A stretch of DNA of 64,000 nt from Herbiconiux solani NBRC 106740. Lineage in GTDB: Bacteria > Actinomycetota > Actinomycetes > Actinomycetales > Microbacteriaceae. A model generated the notes under the pieces. The model saw only the letters and a list, made by a program, of their open reading frames with translations. It did not search any database and was not told the origin of the DNA. Of this stretch, positions 18,442 through 27,640 are shown piece by piece. The stretch's first letter is position 1. Every line of letters starts with the position of its first letter. The position numbers and the translations under genes are program-made. Location of the stretch: NCBI RefSeq assembly GCF_001571005.1, contig NZ_BCST01000009.1:54927-118926 (forward strand). Reading direction: 5' to 3'.

Positions 18442-20961
18442 ATGAACCCGATCGCCGCCGACCCGCTCGACCGCTCGCAGTTCCCGCTCGACGAGTGGGC
18501 GCTGACCGAGGCCGAGTTCCACACCTCGACCCAGGGCCGCACCGAGACGCTCTTCGCCGTCGGCAACGGCTACCTGGGCCTCCGCGGCAACTTCGAGGAG
18601 GGCCACAAGGCGCACGCCGAGGGCACCTTCATCAACGGCTTCCACGACACCTGGCAGATCCGCCACGCCGAGGAAGCCTACGGCTTCGCCCGCGTCGGCC
18701 AGACGATCGTCAACGCACCGGATGCGCGGGTCATCCGCCTCTACGTCGACGACGAGCCCTTCGTGATCGCGGATGCGGACATGAGCGAGTACGCCCGCAC
18801 CCTCGACTTCCGCGCCGGTGTGCTCGAGCGGGTCGTGGAGTGGCGCACCTCGTCGGGCAAGTGCGTCCTCATCCGCTCGCGCCGGCTGGTCTCGTTCACC
18901 GACCGCCACCTCGCCGTGATCGACTACGAGGTCACGATGCTCGACTCGGACGCCTCGGTGCTCATCTCGAGCCAGCTGCTCAACCGTCAGGACCGGGTCG
19001 ACGAATTCGTCGCCTCCCCCGTCGGCGGCGGGACGATCGCCGACCCCCGGAAGGCCTCCGGGTTCAGCGACCGCGTGCTGCTGCCCCGGGTGAAGACCGT
19101 CAACGACGGCCGGTTCATCCTCGGCTACCGCACCGCCAACTCGGGCATGACGATCGCCGTCGCGGCCCAGCACCGGCTCGAGACCGAGAACGAGTGGGAC
19201 CAGACGTCACAGATCGACGACGACATCGCGAAGCAGGTCTACCGGGTGCGCGCGAAGGCCGGCCGTCGCATCCGCCTGGTCAAGACCATCGCGTACCACA
19301 CGTCCGCGACGGTGCCCACGTCGGAGCTGGCCGACCGCTGCAACCGCACGCTCGACCGCATCGGCGAGGCGCCGATCGAGGAGGTCTTCGAGCGCCAGCG
19401 CGAGTGGCTCGACGACTTCTGGCGCCGGTCGGACGTCGTGATCGAGGGCCAGCCGGACCTGCAGCAGGCCGTGCGGTGGAACATCTTCCAGCTCGCACAG
19501 TCGACCGCCCGCACCGACGGCGGCGGCATCGCGGCCAAGGGCGTCTCGGGCTCGGGCTACGGCGGGCACTACTTCTGGGACACCGAGATCTACGTGCTCC
19601 CGTTCCTGACCTACACCTCGCCGCACGTGGCACGGAACGCACTCCGCTTCCGACAGGGGATGCTGGATGCGGCCCGCGACCGCGCGGTCGAGCTCAACCA
19701 GCGCGGCGCCCTGTTCCCGTGGCGCACCATCAACGGCCTCGAGTCCTCGGCGTACTACGCGGCCGGCACGGCTCAGTACCACATCGACGCCGACATCTCC
19801 CATGCGCTCTCGCAGTACGTGTCGGCGAGCGGCGACGACGACTTCCTCTACCGCGGAGCCATCGACATCCTGGTCGAGACCGCGCGGATGTGGGCCGACC
19901 TCGGGTTCTGGCGTGGGCGCGGGACCAGCGGCGTGCAGACCTTCCACATCCACGGTGTCACAGGTCCCGACGAGTACACGACGGTCGTCAACGACAACCT
20001 CTTCACGAACGTGATGGCGCGCGCCAACCTGCGGGCAGCCGTGCGGCAGACGCGCAAGATGCAGCAGGTCGACCCGGCCGCGTACGCCTCGATGATCAAG
20101 CGCCTCGACCTCTCGCAGGACGAGGTCGAGGAGTGGGCCGCGGCGGCCGAGGCCATGCACATCCTGTTCGACGCGGATCTCGGCATCCACCCGCAGGACG
20201 CGCAGTTCCTCGAGAAGGAGCTCTGGGACCTCGAGAACACGCCCGACTCCAAGCGCCCGCTGCTGCTGCACTTCCACCCGCTGGTGATCTACCGCTTCCA
20301 GGTGATCAAGCAGGCCGACGTCGTGCTCGCGCTGCTGCTGCAGGGCGACGAGTTCACGACCGAGGAGAAGCGCGCCGACTTCGAGTACTACGACGCCCTG
20401 ACCACCGGCGACTCGACCCTCTCGGCGTCGACCCAGTCGATCATCGCGGCCGAGGTCGGCTACCGCGAGCTCGCGCTCGGCTACTTCCGGGCCGCCCTGT
20501 TCGTGGATCTCGGCGACCTGCACAACAACACCGCCGACGGCATCCACGTGGCCTCCACCGGCGGCGTCTGGAGCGCGCTGGCGTTCGGCTTCGGCGGGAT
20601 GCGCGACTACCTCGGCAAATTCACCTTCGACCCGCGGCTACCGGATGACTGGACCTCCCTGGTCTTCCACGTCACGATCCACGGCTCCCTGATCCAGGTC
20701 GATCTGCGCTCGGATCGGATGACCTTCACGATCGTCGAGGGGTCGACCGTGACGCTGTGGGTGCGCGGCGAGCGGATCTCGGTCGGTCTCGGCGCGCCGG
20801 TCACGGTCGCCCTGGCCGACGACCGCCCCATCATCGAGGGTGCGCCGACCACCTCTGACATCGAGGGCACGGTGCGGGCCGACGGCTCGGTCATCACGGC
20901 GTCGATGCCGACGATCGTGTCGGAGCTGGATGAGCCCGAGGGGCTCGTCGGGATGGACTGA
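18442..20961 (+). CDS. GH65 disaccharide phosphorylase (maltose/trehalose/kojibiose type)
   Basis: An 839-residue inverting phosphorylase that would split an alpha-glucosyl disaccharide with phosphate to beta-glucose-1-phosphate and glucose. The N-terminal beta-sandwich begins ETLFAVGNGYLGLRGNFEEG. The (alpha/alpha)6 barrel carries GGHYFWDTEIYVLPF and the catalytic acid E511 in GVTGPDEYTT. The C-terminal beta domain starts near TFDPRLP. The length and the HAD partner 53 bases upstream fit a cytosolic sugar phosphorylase. Which disaccharide it uses cannot be decided by eye. It converges on the lipase gene with a 16-base gap and no clear terminator. Confidence 0.9.
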   Translation: MNPIAADPLDRSQFPLDEWALTEAEFHTSTQGRTETLFAVGNGYLGLRGNFEEGHKAHAEGTFINGFHDTWQIRHAEEAYGFARVGQTIVNAPDARVIRLYVDDEPFVIADADMSEYARTLDFRAGVLERVVEWRTSSGKCVLIRSRRLVSFTDRHLAVIDYEVTMLDSDASVLISSQLLNRQDRVDEFVASPVGGGTIADPRKASGFSDRVLLPRVKTVNDGRFILGYRTANSGMTIAVAAQHRLETENEWDQTSQIDDDIAKQVYRVRAKAGRRIRLVKTIAYHTSATVPTSELADRCNRTLDRIGEAPIEEVFERQREWLDDFWRRSDVVIEGQPDLQQAVRWNIFQLAQSTARTDGGGIAAKGVSGSGYGGHYFWDTEIYVLPFLTYTSPHVARNALRFRQGMLDAARDRAVELNQRGALFPWRTINGLESSAYYAAGTAQYHIDADISHALSQYVSASGDDDFLYRGAIDILVETARMWADLGFWRGRGTSGVQTFHIHGVTGPDEYTTVVNDNLFTNVMARANLRAAVRQTRKMQQVDPAAYASMIKRLDLSQDEVEEWAAAAEAMHILFDADLGIHPQDAQFLEKELWDLENTPDSKRPLLLHFHPLVIYRFQVIKQADVVLALLLQGDEFTTEEKRADFEYYDALTTGDSTLSASTQSIIAAEVGYRELALGYFRAALFVDLGDLHNNTADGIHVASTGGVWSALAFGFGGMRDYLGKFTFDPRLPDDWTSLVFHVTIHGSLIQVDLRSDRMTFTIVEGSTVTLWVRGERISVGLGAPVTVALADDRPIIEGAPTTSDIEGTVRADGSVITASMPTIVSELDEPEGLVGMD

Positions 20962-20977
20962 GGCCTTCGCCCTCGCG

Positions 20978-21931
20978 CTACTCCCTCTCGGGGAGGACGC
21001 GGGACAGCCAGGTGAGGAGGTCGGCGACGACCTCGGTGCGGTTGGACTCGTTGAGGACCTCGTGGCGGGCCTCGGGGTAGACGTGGAGCTCGACGTCGGT
21101 GAGTCGGGAGCGGTGGAGGTAGGCGTCGCGGAGGCGCTCGGCACTACGGGCGCCTCCGAGCGTGTCGTCGGAGCCGACGAGAATGAGGATCGGGACGTCG
21201 AAGGCCAGGCGGCGGGCGGGACGGCCGTAGAGACGGAGGCCATCGAGGGGGCCGAAGAGCTTCAGGACCTCTGCCGGGAACATCATGGGATCGGTCGACG
21301 CGCGGCGCTGCGCCTCGGGGTCGCGGGAGAGCCACTCGAAGCCGGTGCCCGGCTTGACGCGGGCATTCTTCGGCACTGCCGGGGCTGCGGCGGTGCCGTC
21401 GGAGGAGGGGGCGGGGCGGTGGTTGCGGGTGAGGTCGCCGGCGTCCATGGAGCCGGGCATGCGATAGGCGGTGCCCGAGAGGACCACGGCCGCGTAGTGC
21501 GCGAGCGCCGGGGAGTTCACGAGCTTCTGCACCATCAGCGAGCCCCAGCTGTGGCCCAGGAGGACGAGGGGAACATCCGGATGCTCGCGCGCGATGCGGA
21601 TGCCGAGCTGGCGGATGTCGTCGACGGTGGCGCGGAGTCCGCCGCGGCCGAGGCGGCCGAGCAGGGCACGGTCGCCGTTGTGCTGGGCGAGGCCGGTCGC
21701 TCCGTGTCCGCGCTGGTCTGCGGCGTAGACCGCGTAGCCCGCCGCATTCAGCTCGGCGGCCACCGTGGCGTAGCGCTGCGCGTGCTCACCGAGGCCGTGG
21801 CTGATCTGGATCACGCCGCGGGGGTGCTCGACGGTCCAGCCGTAGTAGGTGATCTCGACGCCGAAGTCGTCGGTGAAGCTGTCGGTGAAGTGGGCTCCAC
21901 CGGAGTGGGCGGCACCGGGCTCGTGAGGCAT
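20978..21931 (-). CDS. Alpha/beta hydrolase, monoacylglycerol-lipase-like
   Basis: A 317-residue serine hydrolase with nucleophile S128 in LLGHSWGSL, an oxyanion region ISHGLGEHAQRY at about 44-55, a probable Asp in ILVGSDDTLGG and a catalytic His in ARHEVLN. The ISHGLGEH and AADQRGHG segments match the lysophospholipase/monoacylglycerol lipase (PldB) group. There is no signal peptide. ATG 21931 (MPHEPG) is chosen over an ATG five codons upstream because the latter sits in a region without a ribosome site. The substrate is inferred only from the family. Confidence 0.85.
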   Translation of the reverse strand: MPHEPGAAHSGGAHFTDSFTDDFGVEITYYGWTVEHPRGVIQISHGLGEHAQRYATVAAELNAAGYAVYAADQRGHGATGLAQHNGDRALLGRLGRGGLRATVDDIRQLGIRIAREHPDVPLVLLGHSWGSLMVQKLVNSPALAHYAAVVLSGTAYRMPGSMDAGDLTRNHRPAPSSDGTAAAPAVPKNARVKPGTGFEWLSRDPEAQRRASTDPMMFPAEVLKLFGPLDGLRLYGRPARRLAFDVPILILVGSDDTLGGARSAERLRDAYLHRSRLTDVELHVYPEARHEVLNESNRTEVVADLLTWLSRVLPERE

Positions 21932-21969
21932 ACGTGATTGTCGCACGCCGTCCGAGGGAAGGCCCGCGA

Positions 21970-22034
21970 GACGTCAGTTGTGGTCGCTAGAACGCGCTGG
22001 TAGCGGCGACAAGTGACGGATCGAGGGCAGTCGG
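21970..22034. repeat. Dispersed palindromic element, copy 2 (most degenerate)
   Basis: The arms GTCAGTTGTGGTCGCTA and TAGCGGCGACAAGTGAC surround an 11-base loop and are followed by GGATCGAGGGCAGTCGG. It ends against the transglutaminase stop codon, in the gap between two genes read leftward. Confidence 0.7.
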
Positions 22035-22880
22035 TCAGGACTCTCGGGTGATCTCGACCTTGACGAAGAGGGAGGAGCGGAAGGGGCCCGAGTAGACGCC
22101 ACGGAGGGGGGCGACGTCGTTGTAGTCGCGACCGCGTCCGACCGTGACGTGCCGGTCGCCGATGTCGATCAGGTTGGTGGGGTCGAAACCGCGCCAGTCG
22201 CCGCAGAACCACTCGACCCAGGCGTGGGACTCGCCGGTGACCGTCTCGCCGACCGCCGCATCCGGTTTCGGATGCAGGTAACCCGAGACGTAGCGCGCCG
22301 GGATCCCCACCGAGCGCAGGGCGCCGAGGGCGATGTGCGTGATGTCCTGACAGACTCCGCGCTTGTCGAGCCAGGACTCGCGCGCGGTCGACTGCACGCC
22401 GGTCACGCCCTGCACGTACTCGACCTGGCGGCCGATCTCGGTGCAGATCTCGAGCGCCGCGTCGCAGGGGCTCGCGTGCCGGGCCGCGATCTCCTCGGCC
22501 ATCACGACCAGGTCGGTGGCGGGTTCGGTGAGGCGGGTCTGCTTGGTCTGCTCGACGTAGGTCGTCGAGGCTTGCGCCTGGTTCGCCAGCAGCTCCCAGT
22601 CGGCCGAATGCGGGGCGTGCGTGCGGTTGCGCACCTCGACCAGCGAGGTGGCCGTCAGCGAGAGCTCGTTGTGCGGGGTGAGCACCTCGAACGACGAGAC
22701 GCGGGTGCCCCAGTAGTCGACGTAGTGGTGGCTCGACGACACCGGCGAGATGTCGAGCGAGGAGTGCAGCACGAACTGGCCCTCGGAGCTGACGGGCAGC
22801 ATCCGCGCCTCGTTGTACGAGGCCTGGACCTCGCCCTCGTAGCGGTAACCGGTGATGTGCCGGATGCGCAACCGGTTCAT
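22035..22880 (-). CDS. Transglutaminase-like cysteine protease/amidase
   Basis: A 281-residue protein with the bacterial transglutaminase N-terminal beta domain (MNRLRIRHITGYRYEGEV) and a papain-like core. The triad is C177 in KRGVCQDITH, H219 in GESHAWVEW and D233 in GFDPTN. Family members of this type usually hydrolyse peptide or amide bonds rather than cross-link. It is the third gene of a conserved trio with an ATP-grasp protein and an alpha-E protein, proposed in the literature on amidoligase systems to make or remove a peptide modification. ATG 22880 overlaps the alpha-E stop (ATGA). Confidence 0.88.
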   Translation of the reverse strand: MNRLRIRHITGYRYEGEVQASYNEARMLPVSSEGQFVLHSSLDISPVSSSHHYVDYWGTRVSSFEVLTPHNELSLTATSLVEVRNRTHAPHSADWELLANQAQASTTYVEQTKQTRLTEPATDLVVMAEEIAARHASPCDAALEICTEIGRQVEYVQGVTGVQSTARESWLDKRGVCQDITHIALGALRSVGIPARYVSGYLHPKPDAAVGETVTGESHAWVEWFCGDWRGFDPTNLIDIGDRHVTVGRGRDYNDVAPLRGVYSGPFRSSLFVKVEITRES

Positions 22881-23815
22881 GCGCTCTCTCCGATCCAGCT
22901 CGGTGCGGTGTTGGTCGGGAAGTAGCGCTGCCGCACGGCCTCGGAGGCCGCGCTCGTCGCATCCTGGACGCTGTCCATGTAGTGCGGCAGCTCCTGCAGG
23001 ATGTCGGTGATCGGCCGGTACTCGAGCTGCGAGCGGATCTGGCCGAGCATCCGCTGGGCGTTGTCGGTCACGCCGACGCGGTTGCTCGCCGGCCCGAGGT
23101 CGCGGAGGCACTGCTCGGCGCGGACCACGGAGTAGATGATGGAGCGGGGGAACAGCCGGTCGAGCAGCAGGAATTCCGCAGCATTGCGCGCCGACGGCAC
23201 GCCGCGATAGGTGCGCAGGTAGGCCTCGTAGGCACCGCAGGAGCGGAGGATCGTCGTCCACGACGGGCCCGACGCCTCGGTGAGCGAGCGGGTGGCGAGC
23301 AGCCGAGCCGTCATGTCGGCGCGCTCGATCGAGCGTCCGAGGGTGAAGAAGTGCCAGGCCTCGTCCCGGGATGCGGAGGAGTCCATGATGCCGACCGCGA
23401 GTGCCGAGCGGTCGCGCACCCAGCCGAAGAACTCGTGGGTCTTCTCCGCGGCGACGCGCCGCGGCATCCGTGCCCTCGTGGTGTTGAGGCACTCCCAGAG
23501 CTCGGTCGACACGATCTCACGGGCGCGCCGGGCGTTCTCGCGGGCGGCACCGAGCGAGTAGGCGATGGATGCCGGATGCGTGCGGTCGACCGCGAGCATC
23601 GCCAGCACGTCGGCGCGGGTCAGCGAGCGGTTGTCGTCGGGGACGTCGCTGCCCATGACGCTGAGGAGGGAGCGGCAGGCGAGGTTCTCTTCGATCCACG
23701 GGTCTTCGAGCAGCAGCTGCAGGTGCACGTCGAGGATGCGGGCGGTGCCGTCGGAGCGCTCGATGTAGCGGCCGATCCAGAACAGGGACTCCGCGATGCG
23801 GGAGAGCATGGCCAT
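22877..23815 (-). CDS. Alpha-E domain protein
   Basis: A 312-residue, all-helical alpha-E protein (starts MAMLSRIAESLFWIGRYIERSD, the family hallmark). Its biochemical role is not known; it always occurs with a circularly permuted ATP-grasp enzyme and a transglutaminase-like protein and is thought to form part of the same peptide-ligase system. Conserved Arg/Glu-rich helices such as LGRSIERADMTARLL may mimic the N-terminal one. It starts directly after the ATP-grasp stop codon and overlaps the transglutaminase start by four bases, so the three genes are one translation-coupled unit. Confidence 0.88.
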   Translation of the reverse strand: MAMLSRIAESLFWIGRYIERSDGTARILDVHLQLLLEDPWIEENLACRSLLSVMGSDVPDDNRSLTRADVLAMLAVDRTHPASIAYSLGAARENARRAREIVSTELWECLNTTRARMPRRVAAEKTHEFFGWVRDRSALAVGIMDSSASRDEAWHFFTLGRSIERADMTARLLATRSLTEASGPSWTTILRSCGAYEAYLRTYRGVPSARNAAEFLLLDRLFPRSIIYSVVRAEQCLRDLGPASNRVGVTDNAQRMLGQIRSQLEYRPITDILQELPHYMDSVQDATSAASEAVRQRYFPTNTAPSWIGESA

Positions 23816-25513
23816 CTAGAGCACCTCCGGCGACTGCTGCTGCGTCCGCGCTTGGGTGTGGTGCTGCTGCGCCGGCTGAGCTTGCGACTGCTGTTGCTGC
23901 TGCGACTGGTCGTTGCGCGGGGCGTCCTCGGGCGAGTGGTCCGGCACGTGCCCGATGATCGTGATGGCCTGCGTGTTGGCGGCCTGCTCGGCGACCAGGC
24001 CCTGGATGTTGTGGCCGTCGCTGGAGGACGAGAGCGGATCCAGGCCCACGACCCAGGTGTCTTTCGACCCGCCGCCCTGCGAGCTGTTGACGACGAGCTG
24101 GCCCTCGGGCAGCGCGACGCGGGTGAGGCCGCCGGGCAGCACCCAGACATCTGACCCGTCGTTGACCGCGAACGGGCGGAGGTCGGCGTGGCGCGGGCGC
24201 ATCCCGTCTTCGACCAGGGTGGGGATGGTGGACAGCTGCACGACGGGCTGCGCGATCCACCCCCGGGGGTCGGCGATCAGGCGGCCGCGGAGGGTCTCGA
24301 GCTCCTTGGGCGACGCATCCGGACCGACGACCAGCCCCTTGCCGCCCGAGCCGTCGACGGGCTTGACGACCAGCTCGTCGAGGCGGTCGAGCACCTCTTC
24401 GAGGGCTCCCGGGTCTTCGAGGCGCCAGGTGTCGACGTTGGGGATGATCGCCTTCTCGCCCAGGTAGTACTGGATGAGGTCGGGCATGTAGGTGTAGACG
24501 AGCTTGTCGTCGGCCACCCCGTTGCCGACCGCATTGGCGATCGTGACGTTGCCGAGCCGGGCGGCCATCAGGAGGCCGGGGCTGCCGAGCATCGAGTCGG
24601 CGCGGAACTGCAGGGGGTCGATGAACTCGTCGTCGACCCGGCGGTAGATCACGTCGACGCGGGTGGGGCCGGCGGTCGTGCGCATCCACACCTTGCCGCC
24701 CGAACAGAACAGGTCGCGGCCCTCGACGAGCTCGACGCCCATCAGCCGCGCGAGGAGGGTGTGCTCGAAGTAGGCGGAGTTGTAGACACCCGGCGTCAGG
24801 ACGACGACCGTGGGGTCGTCAACCCCGGCCGGAGCGGAGGCGCGGAGGGCCTGGAGCAGCTTGTTGGGGTAGTCGCCGACCGGGCGCACGCGCATGCTGA
24901 CGAACAGCTCGGGCAGGGTCTGGGCCATGACCCGGCGGTTGGAGATGACGTAGGAGACGCCGCTAGGCACCCGCACGTTGTCTTCGAGCACCCGCCAGGC
25001 GCCCTTCTCGTCGCGGATCAGGTCGATGCCGGAGACCTGGATGCGCACGTTGTTGGGCGACACGATACCCGCAGCCTCGCGGTGGAAGTGGTTCGACGAG
25101 CTGATCAGCGAGGCCGGGATGACGCCGTCGCGGACGGCCGCCTGCGACCCGTAGATGTCGGCGAGGAAGGCCTCGAGGGCGCGCACCCGCTGCTTGATGC
25201 CGCCCTCGACGTCGAGCCACTCGCTCTGCGCGATCACCCGCGGCACCGCGTCCAGCGGGAACGGCCGTTCCTCCCCCGCGAAGTCGAAGGTGACGCCCTG
25301 CGCGAGGTACGAGCTGGCGAGGGCGTCGGTGCGACCGCGCAACTCCTCCTGCGTCATCCTGGCCAGGGCGTTGTAGATGTCTTTGTAGGCGGCGCGGGCC
25401 TCGACCGGGTCTTGGGACTTCGGTTCGGGGAACATCTCGTCCCACGCCGGGGCACTGCCACGCCTCCTGGTGGGGGCGAGCGTGGCTCCGTAGCCGTCGA
25501 ACAGGTCAACCAT
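23816..25513 (-). CDS. Circularly permuted type 2 ATP-grasp protein with Gln-rich tail
   Basis: A 565-residue protein of the circularly permuted ATP-grasp type 2 family (predicted amide/peptide-bond ligase). Recognisable parts are WDEMFPEP near the start, GVTFDFAGEERPFPLDAVPR, the RVLEDNVRVPSGVSYV strand, the ELVEGRDLFC and DVIYRRVDDEFIDPL blocks and KPVDGSGGKGLVVGP. After about residue 530 comes an unusual tail with 14 Gln in 31 residues. It leads the trio with alpha-E and transglutaminase-like genes. The substrate is unknown. The ATG at 25513 is preceded by a 116-base gap, divergent from the wall-protein gene, where the promoters of both must lie. Confidence 0.88.
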   Translation of the reverse strand: MVDLFDGYGATLAPTRRRGSAPAWDEMFPEPKSQDPVEARAAYKDIYNALARMTQEELRGRTDALASSYLAQGVTFDFAGEERPFPLDAVPRVIAQSEWLDVEGGIKQRVRALEAFLADIYGSQAAVRDGVIPASLISSSNHFHREAAGIVSPNNVRIQVSGIDLIRDEKGAWRVLEDNVRVPSGVSYVISNRRVMAQTLPELFVSMRVRPVGDYPNKLLQALRASAPAGVDDPTVVVLTPGVYNSAYFEHTLLARLMGVELVEGRDLFCSGGKVWMRTTAGPTRVDVIYRRVDDEFIDPLQFRADSMLGSPGLLMAARLGNVTIANAVGNGVADDKLVYTYMPDLIQYYLGEKAIIPNVDTWRLEDPGALEEVLDRLDELVVKPVDGSGGKGLVVGPDASPKELETLRGRLIADPRGWIAQPVVQLSTIPTLVEDGMRPRHADLRPFAVNDGSDVWVLPGGLTRVALPEGQLVVNSSQGGGSKDTWVVGLDPLSSSSDGHNIQGLVAEQAANTQAITIIGHVPDHSPEDAPRNDQSQQQQQSQAQPAQQHHTQARTQQQSPEVL

Positions 25514-25617
25514 GCGTGCGAGCCTACTGGTCGGGTGTTGCGGCGGTGTTTCCGGATGAACGGGGCCGGTTGTCCACAGGCTCGTGCGGAGCCGTAGCGC
25601 GTTGGGGCCGCATGAGC

Positions 25618-25623
25618 TAACCT
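25618..25623 (+). promoter_or_regulatory. -10 box of the Ig-like wall protein, leaderless arrangement
   Basis: TAACCT ends six bases before the ATG at 25630. The -35 region is not clear. Confidence 0.45.
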
Positions 25624-25629
25624 CAGGTC

Positions 25630-27534
25630 ATGGTACTGAGCATTCGTCATCAGCGTTCCGCGGTCGTCGCCGGCGGCCTCGTGGTCCTCGTCCTGGCCGC
25701 TCTGGCGGGTGCGGCCTCACCGGCCAGCGCCCGGGTCACGCGGGAGATCACGCTCACCCAGCTCGACAGCGTGACCCCGCCGTCGGCGATCCAGTTGAGC
25801 GCCATGGTGATCGACGCGGCGACGGATCGCGGGTACGTGCTCGAAGGGACACGGAATGAGCTGATCGTCTACGACGTCGGCGGTTCCGTGCTCGCTCCGC
25901 TGGCGCGATTGAGCCTAGGGCTCGGCCGCGGGCAGGCCGACATCGCGGTGAACGAGTTCACGCATCAGGTTCTGGTGCTCGACGGCGGAGGCGAACGCGT
26001 GATCGTCGTCGACGGAGATCCCGCGTCGCCCACGGTGAACACCGTGCTCACCACCCTGCCCACGTCAGGGACGGCCGGGCAGTCCATCGCGGTCGACAAG
26101 GGGGAGAACCTCGCCTACGTGGCGAACGTCGGGTCGAGCGATGTCAGCGTGCTCGACCTCGCGACGGGCGGCGTGACGCTCGTGCCGGTCTCCGACCCGC
26201 CCGACCAGGTGGTCGTGGAGTCGAGCTTCCATCGGGCGTACGTCACGAGCAATTCGGCCTCGACGATCACGGCGATCGCCGGCGGCACCGCGCAACGGCC
26301 GCTTCCTACTCACGGGCAGCCGGTCACTCTGGCCATCGGCGCCGGGTTCGTGCTGGTGGGCACCACGACGACCGGGAGTCCGGACGATCACCGCGTGCAG
26401 GCGTTCGACGCGCTGCTCGCTCAAACCGGCCTCTCAGCTCCCTCGGCGCTCGACTCCTTCACCTCCTCGATCTCCGTCGACGACTCACTCGCGCTGGCGT
26501 ACGTCACCACCGACGCGGGCTCGGTGCTTCCGTTCCAGTTGCCTGAACTCACGAGCGAAGGCGCGTCATCCCTGATCGCCCAGCCCGTCGGAACGGCCAC
26601 CGTCGACCCGGTCACGCACCGCGTGCTGACCACCACGACGGCCAGGACGGGCGGGCGGATCGGGCTGTTCGACGCCCACGTGAGCCCGCTGTTCGTCACG
26701 CCCACCAACTGGCAGGCCCGCGTGGGCACGCCCTGGAGCACCGCGCTCGCGGCGGTCGGCAGCCCGGAGACGATGACGTACGCGGTGGACTCCGGTGTGC
26801 TTCCGCCCGGCATCACCCTGAACGCCGTCACCGGCACACTCGCGGGAACACCCACGGTGCAGGGAACGTACGTCGTGAACTTCTCGGCATCGAACGGGAT
26901 GGCGACCTCGGGGATCACGACGTACACGATCGAGATCCTCGTGGGGCCGCCGGTCACGCCCGCGATCACGTCGGGCCCGCCGCCTGCCGGCACCGTCGGC
27001 GTGGCGTATCCGCCGTTCCGGGTGACCGCCAGCGGGAACCCGGCGCCGAGGTTCGGCGTCTCGTACGGAGCCCTGCCGGCCGGGCTCGTGCTCGACGCCG
27101 AGACCGGGGTGATCTCCGGGACGCCGACGGCGGAAGGCCGTTCGGAGTTCTCGATCTCCGCCACGAACAGCGCCGGAGTCACCGGCGCGGAGTATCGGGT
27201 CGTCATCGCGCCGGCGTTGCCGGTGCCGACTCCCACTCCGACGCCGACTCCTACTCCGACGCCGAGCCCCACTGCGCCGGCACCTCAGCCGACATCCGCG
27301 CCGACGCCGGCGCCGTCGCCCGCGGGCGGCAGCAACTCCGCGGCTTCCGGAGGGGGCGCCGGCCGATCGACCGGCGCGGGAAACGCGAGCGGGACGGGGT
27401 CGGGGCGCCTGGCGAGTACCGGGGTGGAGGGGCACTCGACGTTCGGGCTGCTGGCCTCGGGAGGGCTGGCGGTGGGGCTCGGCGTGATCGCGCTCCTCAT
27501 TCTGCGGCCCTGGCGTCGGCACCGCCGGCCCTAG
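25630..27534 (+). CDS. Secreted wall-anchored protein: beta-propeller, two Ig-like (He_PIG) domains, LASTG signal
   Basis: A 634-residue exported protein. A signal peptide (to about residue 35, ending in ASPASARV) is followed by a YVTN-type beta-propeller (about 40-350; units such as VNEFTHQVLVLDGGG and VDKGENLAYVANVGSSDVSVLDL). Two putative Ig (He_PIG) domains follow, each with the LPAGLVLDAETGVISGTPT type signature (PPGITLNAVTGTLAGTPT at about 395, and again near 480). A Pro-Thr spacer and a Gly/Ser-rich stretch lead to LASTG (594-598), a hydrophobic helix and a basic end. This is an LPXTG-like sorting signal, so sortase anchoring or a membrane tether is expected. Function is probably structural or adhesive. 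It converges on rhaI. Confidence 0.82.
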   Translation: MVLSIRHQRSAVVAGGLVVLVLAALAGAASPASARVTREITLTQLDSVTPPSAIQLSAMVIDAATDRGYVLEGTRNELIVYDVGGSVLAPLARLSLGLGRGQADIAVNEFTHQVLVLDGGGERVIVVDGDPASPTVNTVLTTLPTSGTAGQSIAVDKGENLAYVANVGSSDVSVLDLATGGVTLVPVSDPPDQVVVESSFHRAYVTSNSASTITAIAGGTAQRPLPTHGQPVTLAIGAGFVLVGTTTTGSPDDHRVQAFDALLAQTGLSAPSALDSFTSSISVDDSLALAYVTTDAGSVLPFQLPELTSEGASSLIAQPVGTATVDPVTHRVLTTTTARTGGRIGLFDAHVSPLFVTPTNWQARVGTPWSTALAAVGSPETMTYAVDSGVLPPGITLNAVTGTLAGTPTVQGTYVVNFSASNGMATSGITTYTIEILVGPPVTPAITSGPPPAGTVGVAYPPFRVTASGNPAPRFGVSYGALPAGLVLDAETGVISGTPTAEGRSEFSISATNSAGVTGAEYRVVIAPALPVPTPTPTPTPTPTPSPTAPAPQPTSAPTPAPSPAGGSNSAASGGGAGRSTGAGNASGTGSGRLASTGVEGHSTFGLLASGGLAVGLGVIALLILRPWRRHRRP

Positions 27535-27559
27535 CCGCTAGCCGCTAGCCGCTAGCCGC
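27532..27559. repeat. Four tandem TAGCCGC units at the gene end
   Basis: The 7-base unit TAGCCGC is repeated four times without change, starting with the stop codon of the wall-protein gene. A 7-base period gives stop codons in all three frames, so read-through would be ended whatever the frame. It lies just before the terminator hairpin. Confidence 0.8.
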
Positions 27560-27577
27560 CAATACTGGCTATACGAA

Positions 27578-27619
27578 TTGCGGCCCGGGACCCCCACCAC
27601 CAGGGGTCCCGGGCCGCAA
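27578..27619. terminator. Strong bidirectional terminator between the wall protein and rhaI
   Basis: A perfect 17-bp stem (TTGCGGCCCGGGACCCC and complement) with an 8-base loop. It ends both convergent transcripts; the TT/AA base pairs at the foot give short U runs in each direction. Confidence 0.88.
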
Positions 27620-27640
27620 ACCTTTCAAGGCCGAGCGGGG

